From a virus, in the IMG/VR virus record IMGVR_UViG_3300032334_001620, positions 1 through 26,656 of that record: a stretch of DNA of 26,656 bases. One strand, written 5' to 3'. Positions 1 to 8,582 of this stretch are shown piece after piece. Under the pieces are notes generated by a model, which worked only from the letters and a program-made list of their open reading frames with translations, did no database searches and was not told the origin of the DNA. Both the position numbers and the translations under genes were made by a program. How positions within the stretch are numbered: position 1 is the first letter of the stretch; each line of letters opens with the position of its first letter.

Positions 1-257
1 GGTACAGGCGGTGGTGGTGTTGCGGGAGATGGTGCAGGAGTAGTTGGTTTTGCTATCGGCTTTGCAACTGCAGTTTCACCCATAATTTTTGCCCATGTGT
101 TAGGACCAACTATACCATCGGCCGTTAAACCATTTTTTGTTTGCCATGCTTTTACCGCATCTTCCGTTTTAGGACCAAAATTTCCAATTGGTTCTAATCC
201 CAATTTGGATTGTAATTTTTTTACATCTTCGTTGTTATCTCCTCTTTTTAATAGCAT
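1..257 (-). CDS. Peptidoglycan-binding domain protein, C-terminus cut by window edge
   Basis: The 85 visible residues start at ATG 257 and run off the left edge. Residues 3-58 form a PG_binding_1 repeat, with the pattern LKRGDNNEDVKKLQ near the start, NFGPKTEDAVKAWQ in the middle and GIVGPNTWAKI at the end. A proline, alanine and threonine rich linker (about 63-85) follows, so at least one more domain is probably beyond the edge. In phages this domain usually anchors an endolysin or a tail lysozyme to the cell wall, but the catalytic part is not visible. No signal peptide is seen. The gene follows the 270-1040 gene after 12 bases, so it is probably co-transcribed with it. The domain call is firm; the lysin role is inferred. 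Confidence 0.85.
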   Translation of the reverse strand, partial: MLLKRGDNNEDVKKLQSKLGLEPIGNFGPKTEDAVKAWQTKNGLTADGIVGPNTWAKIMGETAVAKPIAKPTTPAPSPATPPPPV

Positions 258-269
258 AATTGGTTAAGT

Positions 270-1040
270 TTAGTATTTCTGTACTTTTTTATAATCTAAT
301 ATAGATATTGGTTTTACAACAATTTCGTTCCAAAGATATGTTTTATCTTCTTTACATTTTTCCCAATTCCTACAAAGATTGTTTTCATTATCTGGGTAGG
401 AAAACCGAAATAAATTTGCGGCTCTATTGCCACGGTCTGTAACCAAAGTCTTTGCATCAGATTGAAAAGCTGCTACTAACTTACCTTTTATTTTTATTAA
501 TATATTACTTTCAGGTCTAAAAAATTCCTTTGCCTGTGTTGTAAATGTTGATATTGAATATTGAAATCCTTGATTAATACCATCTTCAATATTTTTTAAT
601 CCTTGTTCAGATGCCCAATGTAGAGTAGTTACTTCTATGTCAGTACTACCATATGTTTCTTGTGTAAATTTTCCATCCAACAATATGTACGGTTCTAATG
701 CTCCTCTTGAATAAAAGAAAGCAATTCTATCATCATTGATGTTTACAATATATTTACTAAATTCATTTTTTAATCCCCATGCTCTATGGTTCACAAAATC
801 TTCAATAAAATCTAATACATTCTTTTTTGTTAAATCATCGTATTGTTCTGTTTCAACGAATAATTGATAACCAAAGTATTTTTTGATTAAACCTACCAAA
901 ATTGGATTATTATCTATAACACCACCTCTTGTATCATATCCTTGTTTTTCAAGATTTAAAAACTCATTAGCTATTGCTTCCCATTCTGAAATTGTATGGA
1001 ATAATGCTTCTGGTTTGTAATATCCTCTAACTGGGTACAT
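270..1040 (-). CDS. Orphan 256-residue protein, weakly ADP-ribosyltransferase-like
   Basis: I do not recognise this family with certainty. The protein is soluble, with no signal peptide or membrane segment. The C-terminal half has an order that loosely recalls ADP-ribosyltransferase folds: a segment ISTFTTQAKEFF (about 162-173) resembling the S-T-S strand, then strands ending IKIKGKLVAAF, then LWNEIVVKPISIL close to the C-terminus, where such enzymes carry the catalytic glutamate. A clear E-x-E pair is missing (W-N-E instead), so activity is doubtful. The start lies one base after the stop of the possible packaged protein at 1042-2043, and the peptidoglycan-binding gene follows. This places it among virion or lysis genes. 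It could equally be an unrelated structural protein. Confidence 0.75.
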   Translation of the reverse strand: MYPVRGYYKPEALFHTISEWEAIANEFLNLEKQGYDTRGGVIDNNPILVGLIKKYFGYQLFVETEQYDDLTKKNVLDFIEDFVNHRAWGLKNEFSKYIVNINDDRIAFFYSRGALEPYILLDGKFTQETYGSTDIEVTTLHWASEQGLKNIEDGINQGFQYSISTFTTQAKEFFRPESNILIKIKGKLVAAFQSDAKTLVTDRGNRAANLFRFSYPDNENNLCRNWEKCKEDKTYLWNEIVVKPISILDYKKVQKY

Positions 1041-1041
1041 A

Positions 1042-2043
1042 TTATGCTATTGGCGATGGTCCTCCTTTTGTTCCAGTATCTGCTGCTTTTGGTTTAATAC
1101 CCATTGCTTCTGCAAATGCATTTGAACGTTTTACTAATGGTCTAATAGGTTCATCAATAACTCTAACTTGCATTGGTATTTGTTTATCAGGATGTGCTGC
1201 ATTAAATGCTACAATTGCTGCCCATCTATGGTGTCCATCTAATACATATCCATCATTAGATACATAAATTGGTGCAGTAATTTTTTTGTATGCAGGATGA
1301 TTGGGGTCTTCTAATACACCTTCCATACCTGCTACTTTAACACCAACCAATTCAGATTGAGTTGCTTTTAATCTATCGGCAGGAACATTTGTAGGTTTTG
1401 ATACTTTGATACCTTTCTTATTCAACATCTCTTTAAAAAATTCTTCAGTATCCACTTCACCACTACTATCTCTCGGTAGTTTATCAGCGGGTGAACCTTT
1501 TTCAGGTGTTCCTTTAAATTGTGGCATTTCCTCTCTTGGAATACCAATGTTTCCATCACAATAAAGGTTAGTACCTGGTATGGATACTTGGCATAGATTA
1601 AAGTTAGGTGCTTGCTCTCCTTTTTCTTTTGCTTGCTTACCCAATTCTGCCAACTTATCTATAATAGTAGATATTTGCTGTCTTTCAATCGGAGTTACTG
1701 CGGATAGTGGCTTTCTATCAAAATTAGCATTAGGCATTAAATCCTTTAGCATTGGTATCTCCGATTTTTTTGTATAAGATTTTGGAGTTTCAGCAGATGA
1801 TGCAAAATCACTACCACCTAATTTTTGACCCGTTTTAGTAGGTGCAGTATTTTGTGGTTTTTGAGGAGATGATGGTTCTGATTTTGGTAATTGTCCACCA
1901 TTCTTTGCCTTTGCCTGTTGGATTTCAGCAGGTGATGGTTTAACATGTTTACTTGGGTCCATCTTCTGAACCACATAAACATTACCCGTTTGTTTGTTTT
2001 TTACAACCTCTCCCTCTCTAAGTAGTGATTTTAATCGTATCAT
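1042..2043 (-). CDS. ParB-like domain protein with T4-style capsid-targeting N-terminus
   Basis: This is a 333-residue protein. The first ten residues, MIRLKSLLRE, followed by G, have the size and ending of T4 capsid-targeting peptides, which the prohead protease gp21 cuts after an (I/L)-x-E site; L8-R9-E10 fits. A lysine, proline and serine rich, probably disordered linker covers about 30-95. A middle segment has two cysteines (C151, C162) in a conserved-looking block ending GIPREEMPQ. Residues about 215-300 resemble the ParB/sulfiredoxin fold, with the hallmark DGHHR at 269-273 after a short strand, as in ParB-type nucleases and NTPases. The start overlaps the stop of the upstream 42-residue gene (TAATG). 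Inference: an internal virion protein carried into the host. The targeting function is untested and the protease is outside the window. Confidence 0.75.
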   Translation of the reverse strand: MIRLKSLLREGEVVKNKQTGNVYVVQKMDPSKHVKPSPAEIQQAKAKNGGQLPKSEPSSPQKPQNTAPTKTGQKLGGSDFASSAETPKSYTKKSEIPMLKDLMPNANFDRKPLSAVTPIERQQISTIIDKLAELGKQAKEKGEQAPNFNLCQVSIPGTNLYCDGNIGIPREEMPQFKGTPEKGSPADKLPRDSSGEVDTEEFFKEMLNKKGIKVSKPTNVPADRLKATQSELVGVKVAGMEGVLEDPNHPAYKKITAPIYVSNDGYVLDGHHRWAAIVAFNAAHPDKQIPMQVRVIDEPIRPLVKRSNAFAEAMGIKPKAADTGTKGGPSPIA

Positions 2044-2171
2044 TATCTCCCTTGCCCTTTGTATTTTTTTGGTTTTTCTTCGTATTTAGAAAACGATTTT
2101 TTTGCTTTACCTTTACTTTTTTTTCCAAAAGTAATTTTTCTACTTTCACCCGTTCCTTTTGCTTTTGCCAT
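2043..2171 (-). CDS. Small lysine-rich basic protein, 42 residues
   Basis: This short frame runs from ATG 2171 to TAA 2043. The product begins MAKAKGTGESRKITFGKK and ends KKYKGQGR, with about 40% lysine plus arginine and almost no hydrophobic residues. Its stop overlaps the ATG of the ParB-like gene by one base, typical of translational coupling. It fills what would otherwise be a gap of about 180 bases. Small basic proteins of this kind occur beside virion genes in many phages and may bind DNA or act in the capsid interior. I cannot name a family. The leader is rich in A and T without a Shine-Dalgarno sequence, like its neighbours. Confidence 0.65.
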   Translation of the reverse strand: MAKAKGTGESRKITFGKKSKGKAKKSFSKYEEKPKKYKGQGR

Positions 2172-2226
2172 TTTGTTACAATTTATAAGTAAAAATTATA
2201 ACATAACTGATTGATACTCTTAAATA

Positions 2227-2583
2227 CTATTTTTTCTTAAAAGATTTTGCTTTAGCTTTAACAACTTCAACTTCTTTTTTTACATCTTCTACCAATGATG
2301 CTCCATCAGTTGCAATATCTTTTGCTGATTCAAATGCAATTGTTGCTGAAACAATATCTTTGTTTTTAATAGCAGTTTCAATTTTTTCTTCTACCACTTC
2401 AGCTTTATCAACTACTTTTTTAGCTTTATCTTCAAATTCATCCACTTTTTTAAGTGCTGATTTTACATCTTTTTTAACTGCATCTGATATAAAATCACTA
2501 GTCTCTACAAATTCTCCTACCTTTTTTTCAATTTGGTCTGCTTTAGCAAACAGGTTTTTGATAAAATCAAATATTTTTTTCAT
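2227..2583 (-). CDS. Charged coiled-coil protein, 118 residues, unknown function
   Basis: Nearly the whole protein is made of lysine, glutamate, aspartate, alanine and valine with heptad-like spacing, so it should be almost entirely helical, probably a coiled coil from about residue 12 to 105. The N-terminus MKKIFDFIKNLFAKA is amphipathic rather than a clear signal peptide or membrane span, and it may associate with a membrane. There are no cysteines and no catalytic motifs. A leader of 48 bases rich in A and T separates it from the upstream gene, one of the larger gaps here. Function is unknown; a scaffold or assembly role would be a guess. Confidence 0.7.
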   Translation of the reverse strand: MKKIFDFIKNLFAKADQIEKKVGEFVETSDFISDAVKKDVKSALKKVDEFEDKAKKVVDKAEVVEEKIETAIKNKDIVSATIAFESAKDIATDGASLVEDVKKEVEVVKAKAKSFKKK

Positions 2584-2631
2584 TGGTTTTAATTGGTTTT
2601 AAGTTGTTTGTTATAAATATATAAAAAAATT

Positions 2632-2880
2632 CTAATCTTCTCCATATAAAGAAAATCTTTTAACAGGTATTTCAACTTCCTCTTCTCTTATGATTTCTAC
2701 AGTACCTTTTCTTGCTTCAATATAAAAATTAGTGTCTCCATTTTGTTGATACCAAGCTTCTAAAGAATCAGTAAGAGATGGATAAATGCTTTTGGTTGAA
2801 CCATCGGCAAATACCCATCTATCTCCTGGTGGAACTCTTTTAAGAACTAATACTTTTTCTTCTTTAAGTTCTTTTTCCAT
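2632..2880 (-). CDS. Small orphan protein, 82 residues
   Basis: The protein is acidic and soluble, starting MEKELKEEKVLVLKRVPPG. It has a likely strand-rich centre (DRWVFADG, then NFYIEARKGTVEIIREE) and no cysteines, membrane segment or known motif. It follows the DUF4494-like gene with one base between stop and start, so the two are probably co-translated downstream of groEL. I do not recognise a family. Confidence 0.65.
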   Translation of the reverse strand: MEKELKEEKVLVLKRVPPGDRWVFADGSTKSIYPSLTDSLEAWYQQNGDTNFYIEARKGTVEIIREEEVEIPVKRFSLYGED

Positions 2881-2881
2881 A

Positions 2882-3088
2882 TTAAAATACTTCTAAAATC
2901 TTTGTATCCGAAACTTTAACTACTTCGTACTCTAATTGTACCGCTTCATCTACAAACTTTTGAACTAATTTAGCTTCTGCTTCCGTAACAGATAATGCAT
3001 CTACTAAATATTGCTCTCTTTGTTTTTTGATTTTGCCTTTTGCATCTTCAACTTCTACTGCTACTGTAACTGCGTAATACTTTGCCAT
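2882..3088 (-). CDS. DUF4494-like small protein, 68 residues
   Basis: The segment QYLVDALSVTEAEAKLVQKF (about residues 26-45) matches the signature of DUF4494, a family known to me mainly from Bacteroidota and their phages, where YLVDA-S-TEAEA is typical. The N-terminal MAKYYAVTVAVEV strand and the C-terminal KVSDTKILEVF strand suggest a small alpha/beta domain. This is shorter than chromosomal members of about 150 residues, so it appears to be a minimal phage form. Function is unknown. It lies 31 bases after groEL on the same strand with no visible promoter of its own, and probably shares the groEL transcript. Confidence 0.7.
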   Translation of the reverse strand: MAKYYAVTVAVEVEDAKGKIKKQREQYLVDALSVTEAEAKLVQKFVDEAVQLEYEVVKVSDTKILEVF

Positions 3089-3119
3089 AACTGTTTGTTT
3101 TTTATTGTTTGTTTAAATT

Positions 3120-4748
<1,629 letters not shown>

Positions 4749-4763
4749 TTAATTTTGTTTCCA

Positions 4764-4795
4764 CAAAGATAATACTTTTTTTTTAATTTTCCAAG
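4764..4795 (-). promoter_or_regulatory. Bacteroidota-type promoter for groEL
   Basis: On the minus strand, TATCTTTG (4771-4764) matches the Bacteroidota -7 element TAnnTTTG. TTG (4794-4792) stands 20 bases upstream, at the expected place of the -33 element. The spacer is rich in A. Transcription would begin near 4757, giving a leader of about 18 bases before ATG 4739 with no Shine-Dalgarno sequence. I searched the other non-coding gaps for CAAAnnTA on the plus strand and found no second good match. The -33 half is short, so the call is good but not certain. Confidence 0.65.
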
Positions 4796-4960
4796 CTATC
4801 TTCCTCTTTTTTGTTTTATTTCTATTTGTTTTAAATACTCCTGATTCCATTTATGTTCTACTGATATAGGACCATTTGTAAATTTACTCAAATCGTATTT
4901 CCATATAGAAGTACATTCTGCAGTTTTATAAACTTTTTCAAATTTTATTTTGTTTTCCAT
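4796..4960 (-). CDS. Small orphan protein, 54 residues
   Basis: The frame runs from ATG 4960 to TAG 4796. The product starts MENKIKFEKVYKTAECTSIW and ends QIEIKQKRGR. The ATG directly follows the TAA stop of the HTH protein gene (4961-5560), and the stop lies at the edge of the groEL promoter, so the frame fits the gene order exactly. It is hydrophilic, with one cysteine, two tryptophans in the first 40 residues and a basic C-terminus. I know no family for it. Confidence 0.55.
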   Translation of the reverse strand: MENKIKFEKVYKTAECTSIWKYDLSKFTNGPISVEHKWNQEYLKQIEIKQKRGR

Positions 4961-5560
4961 TTATTCTTCTGTATTTAAATTGTTTAATATATCATCATTT
5001 TCAGGTATTCCACCATTATCTGCATACCAATTTTTAACATTTCTATCTCCTACCAATAAAAAGAAACAATTATAACAAAGAGGTCTGATATTATCCAATA
5101 CTCTGTTATTTAAATTACCATCTAAAAAATCAATTAAAAGAGGCATTCTACCATCTGTTAATCTTTCTTCACCAAAACCACAACTACTACATATTTTTGG
5201 TACATATCCACTTGCAAATAGTTTATTTTTAAATTTGTGTAATGGGTATTTTAAATGTTTTCCATTAATCAAATCTTCTATATTATATTTAATGTTTCTG
5301 ATTCCAACATTTCTTTGAATACCTACACCAAATGGATTTTTAAGGTCTTCAAAAATACCATACAATTTGGCATATTTCTTATATGTGTTATAAGATACAC
5401 CCAATGTTCTTGCTGCTTCAAATGCTGATTTTGATTTTTCTTGTGCTGCTTTGATTTGCGATTCTAATAGGGGTTTAGCACCCAACCCTCTTTTTGTGGT
5501 ATTTGCCTTAACTTCAATGTTAGGAAAAAAACCATCTTCTTTTTCTTTTTCGTTTTCCAT
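4961..5560 (-). CDS. HTH protein with a zinc-binding, degenerate HNH domain
   Basis: This is a 199-residue protein. Residues about 45-64 (FEAARTLGVSYNTYKKYAK) form a helix-turn-helix. The C-terminal part keeps the treble-clef zinc frame of HNH nucleases: C124-x2-C127 and C162-x2-C165, with LLIDFLDGNLNNR between them and NIRPLCYNC before the second pair. In active HNH enzymes the first strand has a DH pair and the last cysteine is followed by H; here these are F145 and F166. The catalytic histidines are therefore lost while zinc binding and the fold are kept. Inference: a DNA-binding protein or regulator derived from an HNH endonuclease. Its position upstream of the groEL promoter would suit a regulator, but no target site is visible. 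Confidence 0.75.
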   Translation of the reverse strand: MENEKEKEDGFFPNIEVKANTTKRGLGAKPLLESQIKAAQEKSKSAFEAARTLGVSYNTYKKYAKLYGIFEDLKNPFGVGIQRNVGIRNIKYNIEDLINGKHLKYPLHKFKNKLFASGYVPKICSSCGFGEERLTDGRMPLLIDFLDGNLNNRVLDNIRPLCYNCFFLLVGDRNVKNWYADNGGIPENDDILNNLNTEE

Positions 5561-5593
5561 ACTAATAACTAATTGTTTTTATTAATAAGTATA

Positions 5594-6040
5594 TCAAACT
5601 AAAATTTTTATTAATTTTGCAAAAGTATTATCTAATACATCCGATGTATCTAAATCTACATAAAATTCTAAAGGTGGTTGATAATCTAATGCAAATAACT
5701 TTTCTTTACCTCTCATCTTTTTAGTATGACAATATATTTCTTGTACTTTGCATTCGGATTTAAATTGTTCTCTTAATTCTATGTATGGTGATACCATTGA
5801 TATTACAACATCACTACCACAATTATCTAAATATTTCGCAATATCAAATGCTTTTTGGATATTTTTTTCTTTACCAATTGTGGTATAATCCGTATTTGGA
5901 AATAATTCTATTAATCGTTCTTCATCAATGTGAAAAACATCTTTTCTCCAATTTTTTTTATCAGTTTGTAACCAAAATTGTAACTTTTTTGCCAAAGTAG
6001 TTTTACCACTACCCGGTTGACCTGTGAACAAAAATATCAT
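5594..6040 (-). CDS. Adenylylsulfate kinase-like P-loop kinase
   Basis: This is a 148-residue P-loop protein. Walker A is GQPGSGKT at 7-14, close to the N-terminus. FHIDEERL follows at the place of the APS-kinase acceptor loop, then VVISMVSPYIELREQF, the typical CysC-type SPY-R segment, and a C-terminal ALDYQPPLEFYVDLDTSD, again as in CysC-like kinases. It is shorter than cellular APS kinases of about 200 residues. APS kinase phosphorylates adenylylsulfate to PAPS, but phage proteins with this fold may phosphorylate other substrates. The start overlaps the 3' end of the HAD phosphatase gene by four bases, so the two are translationally coupled. A kinase-phosphatase pair acting on nucleic-acid ends or sugars is possible; the substrate cannot be told from sequence. 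Confidence 0.75.
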   Translation of the reverse strand: MIFLFTGQPGSGKTTLAKKLQFWLQTDKKNWRKDVFHIDEERLIELFPNTDYTTIGKEKNIQKAFDIAKYLDNCGSDVVISMVSPYIELREQFKSECKVQEIYCHTKKMRGKEKLFALDYQPPLEFYVDLDTSDVLDNTFAKLIKILV

Positions 6041-6705
6041 AATTTATTGGGTAATAACGATTTTAATTTATTTATATTTTCTTGATTTGGTGCATTGGGT
6101 ATATTATGCTGAACTTGTCTTACTTGCATCTTAACATTTGGGTATTTTTTTTCCAATGCTTTAACTGCTTGTACGTTTTTTTGAGAATCATCTATAAAGA
6201 ATACATCGTTGTAACCTTCTTTTATTTTTTGTTCTATCCAATCTGCTTTATCCTGTGGGTCAACACTATTGAGAGCAACAACATATATATCTCTTAAACC
6301 AATATCTGATAAATAATCTTTAATTGGTTTATACGAACCTCTTGCGGTTAATATTACTATTGCTCTTTCACCTTCTGCTTTTACAAGCTTTCTTAGTAAA
6401 TCGGTAACACCTTTAATTTCTTGTGGTTGCTTTACTTGTTCAAAATCTGAAAAATCAAACTTATCACCTTTCTTTGGTTCATATACTGCATATTCACCAG
6501 GAGTTAATGTTGATTTTTTGCCATCTTTGTGTGTGATATATATATTTGATTTTGTCTGAACTAATGTATCATCAAAATCAAATACTCGTAACTTTTTTCC
6601 CATAACCTCTTTAACTTGCCCAAATGCGGTTACCATAGGATTTCCATAAACCTTACCAAACTCTACTTTTCTACCGTTCCAAATACCAGATGTTGGTTTA
6701 GCCAT
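6037..6705 (-). CDS. HAD-family phosphatase
   Basis: This is a 222-residue protein. After about 38 residues of N-terminal extension, the HAD motifs appear in order: motif I DFDDT (D43 nucleophile, D45 acid/base), motif II ILTARG with T120, a likely motif III lysine K153, and motif IV FIDDS with D172 and D173. Residues 50-90 form a cap-like insertion. All catalytic residues are present, so it should be an active phosphatase. The architecture recalls the small HAD and polynucleotide 3'-phosphatase domains carried by T4-like phages. It overlaps the downstream kinase gene by four bases and the upstream coiled-coil gene by eight. A joint 3'-phosphatase and 5'-kinase role, as in T4 PseT but split into two genes, is an inference. 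Confidence 0.85.
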   Translation of the reverse strand: MAKPTSGIWNGRKVEFGKVYGNPMVTAFGQVKEVMGKKLRVFDFDDTLVQTKSNIYITHKDGKKSTLTPGEYAVYEPKKGDKFDFSDFEQVKQPQEIKGVTDLLRKLVKAEGERAIVILTARGSYKPIKDYLSDIGLRDIYVVALNSVDPQDKADWIEQKIKEGYNDVFFIDDSQKNVQAVKALEKKYPNVKMQVRQVQHNIPNAPNQENINKLKSLLPNKL

Positions 6706-7009
6706 TTAATATTTTTTTATTCCCTTCTTTTGAAAGTTTTTCATTTTCTTTTGTAAGAAATTCAACTTTAACAGTTAGTGCAGCAACTTGCTTTGTTAAG
6801 TCTAATATCATAGACCTTAAATCATCTTTTTCTTTTCCAGCCTGTGTCAATAGTGCTTCTAATTTAGAAATTCTGTCTTTACAATCGTGTCTAATAAAAT
6901 CTTCATCCCTATCCTTATGCTCTGCTCTTTTTTCGTAGAATCTCCAAGCAGATGTTCCACCAAATACAGTTACTGCAGTAATCAATACCGAATATATGTT
7001 ATTATCCAT
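6698..7009 (-). CDS. Single-TM coiled-coil protein, possible spanin or holin-like
   Basis: This is a 103-residue protein. Residues about 5-20 (IYSVLITAVTVFGGTSAW) form one membrane segment right at the N-terminus without a cleavage site, followed by a charged stretch and a long coiled coil (about 45-97) rich in K, E and L. This N-in anchor with an extended helical domain is the shape of inner-membrane spanins, though other phage membrane proteins look alike. No overlapping or embedded lipoprotein partner is evident to me. A peptidoglycan-binding gene lies about 6.5 kb downstream, so it is not in a compact lysis cassette. The topology is clear; the function is only a suggestion. Confidence 0.7.
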   Translation of the reverse strand: MDNNIYSVLITAVTVFGGTSAWRFYEKRAEHKDRDEDFIRHDCKDRISKLEALLTQAGKEKDDLRSMILDLTKQVAALTVKVEFLTKENEKLSKEGNKKILNG

Positions 7010-7011
7010 AG

Positions 7012-7650
7012 TTAGTCCATTATACCGACTGCAATATCACCGACTACAAAATCAGGGCTAGTTGCATATCTTTTGTTAATAATTGCTACTTTATTGTTTG
7101 GGGTTGGTTGTACAATGTAAATTGCTAACGGTTCTGTTGCAAATGTATATCTTAAACCTGCACTCTTTAATTGAGCACCTACATTCATAAATGATGATGC
7201 TGCTTCAACTGCCGATTTAATAGTATCCATTTCTTTTGAAGATACACCCTCTTTCAATGGTTCTTTTACACCATCTTTGCCATCCATTGAATCATGAACT
7301 GAATTTAATTGGTCTACTGCTAATGTAATTTGAGAATACATCCAAGATGATAATTCTTGTCCTTCTTCCATTCTTTGCAAAATCATATTAGCATAATCCC
7401 CTATTCGTTCCAAATCACCCATTGCCATATTTTTTAAACCCATAAGAGTTTCTTCTGGAGATGATTCATCATTTTCATTCATTTTGTGTTTCAACAATTC
7501 TGTCATTTTGTTGAACACTTGCTCTCCACCATCTTCTCCTAAACGATATGCTCCACCTAATTTCTCATATACTTTGATTTTATGAGACATTGGGATGTTT
7601 TTTTCATTTACTGCTTTCCATGCTTTGGGATTAGTTACTTCAAATTTCAT
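7012..7650 (-). CDS. Orphan 212-residue protein, possibly virion-associated
   Basis: The protein is soluble and mainly helical in the first 120 residues. It contains the stretch DLERIGDYANMIL followed by ELSSWMYSQITLAVDQLNSVHDSM, a pattern I associate with structural or scaffold-like orphans of marine T4-type phages but cannot name. The C-terminal 50 residues look strand-rich (LAIYIVQPTPNNKVAIINKRYA, then FVVGDIAVGIMD). There are no cysteines, membrane segment or catalytic motif. A 38-base gap rich in A and T separates it from the glycosyltransferase block, and transcription continues into the TM coiled-coil gene two bases after its stop. Confidence 0.7.
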   Translation of the reverse strand: MKFEVTNPKAWKAVNEKNIPMSHKIKVYEKLGGAYRLGEDGGEQVFNKMTELLKHKMNENDESSPEETLMGLKNMAMGDLERIGDYANMILQRMEEGQELSSWMYSQITLAVDQLNSVHDSMDGKDGVKEPLKEGVSSKEMDTIKSAVEAASSFMNVGAQLKSAGLRYTFATEPLAIYIVQPTPNNKVAIINKRYATSPDFVVGDIAVGIMD

Positions 7651-7688
7651 GTTATTTTTTGTTGGTATATATGGATATAAATATAAAA

Positions 7689-8582
7689 TTATTTATTCTT
7701 CATTAAATTTTCAAGTCCAATCTGAAACATTTGTTCATTATATCTCTTAAACTCTTCTCTTTTATCTATAAATTGTATCCTTCCTTTATAAGTAGTTGTT
7801 CTATCAAAGTAGTTTTCACAAACAACAACATTCTTTATTTTGAATTGTTTCATCATCGGGTCTTGCAATATTTCAGCACCCCACATTAAATATGTATCAT
7901 CCAATCCATAGTGACCATAATTTTCTGGAAATGGTACAACTTTCATTAATTCTTTTGATATTAATGCAAACCATCCCCCACCAAATTTCATATATGGTTG
8001 ACCTGAAACATTATTACGAACCTCTTCTAATGTTGGTTCATCGTAAATAGTAGCATCAATGTGTGGATTGTTGGTTGCTTGGTATCCAATTGGTTTATTT
8101 ATAAATCTTTCATTTACTAAACAATCCCAAGTTGAATCCCATTGTCTTACTATTTCAGGAATAGATACAAACTTATCAATTCCAGCACCTTCTATTATTT
8201 CTATTGAATTAATTGAATGTGCTAATGTTTGTGGTTCAAATATAATATCAGTATCTAACCACAAATAATATTTTGAATCAGAATAACTAGATAATCTTCT
8301 CATAGAAGTACAACCATTTATAGTAGTTGTTGTTTCAAATACTACTTCTCCTGCCCAATTTGTTAATGGTTTTAATTTTAAAAATTCCTCTGTGCATTCT
8401 TCAACTGTAACATCACTTTTATTCCAATCAATTATTTCATCTGAAACACACATAACAATATTAAATTTAATATTATTACATTGCTTTTTTGTTAAATAAT
8501 CTTTTCCAATATCTAATCTCTTTAAAGATTTTTCTAAATCCTCAATATCCGTTGGAGATATCCAAATTACAATTTCTATCAT
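7689..8582 (-). CDS. GT-A glycosyltransferase, GT2-like
   Basis: This 297-residue protein is the last gene of the glycan block. The N-terminal strand IEIVIWISP starts the nucleotide-sugar fold, and YYLWLDTDIIF carries the metal-binding DxD (D110-T-D112). Near the C-terminus GHYGLDDTYLMWGAE has the (G/W)-x-DD-x-x-W arrangement of acceptor-side acidic residues seen in GT7 and GT2-like enzymes, so the catalytic site looks complete. FGGGWFALISKEL is the usual acceptor loop. There is no membrane segment, so it acts in the cytoplasm. It overlaps the upstream SDR-like gene by four bases. The sugar donor and acceptor are unknown. Confidence 0.85.
   Translation of the reverse strand: MIEIVIWISPTDIEDLEKSLKRLDIGKDYLTKKQCNNIKFNIVMCVSDEIIDWNKSDVTVEECTEEFLKLKPLTNWAGEVVFETTTTINGCTSMRRLSSYSDSKYYLWLDTDIIFEPQTLAHSINSIEIIEGAGIDKFVSIPEIVRQWDSTWDCLVNERFINKPIGYQATNNPHIDATIYDEPTLEEVRNNVSGQPYMKFGGGWFALISKELMKVVPFPENYGHYGLDDTYLMWGAEILQDPMMKQFKIKNVVVCENYFDRTTTYKGRIQFIDKREEFKRYNEQMFQIGLENLMKNK

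Noticed and set aside
333-340. CAAAGATA, a -7-like promoter box on the minus strand inside the 270-1040 gene
   Set aside because: No -33 element at the right distance, and it lies inside a coding region; the short motif is expected by chance in AT-rich DNA.
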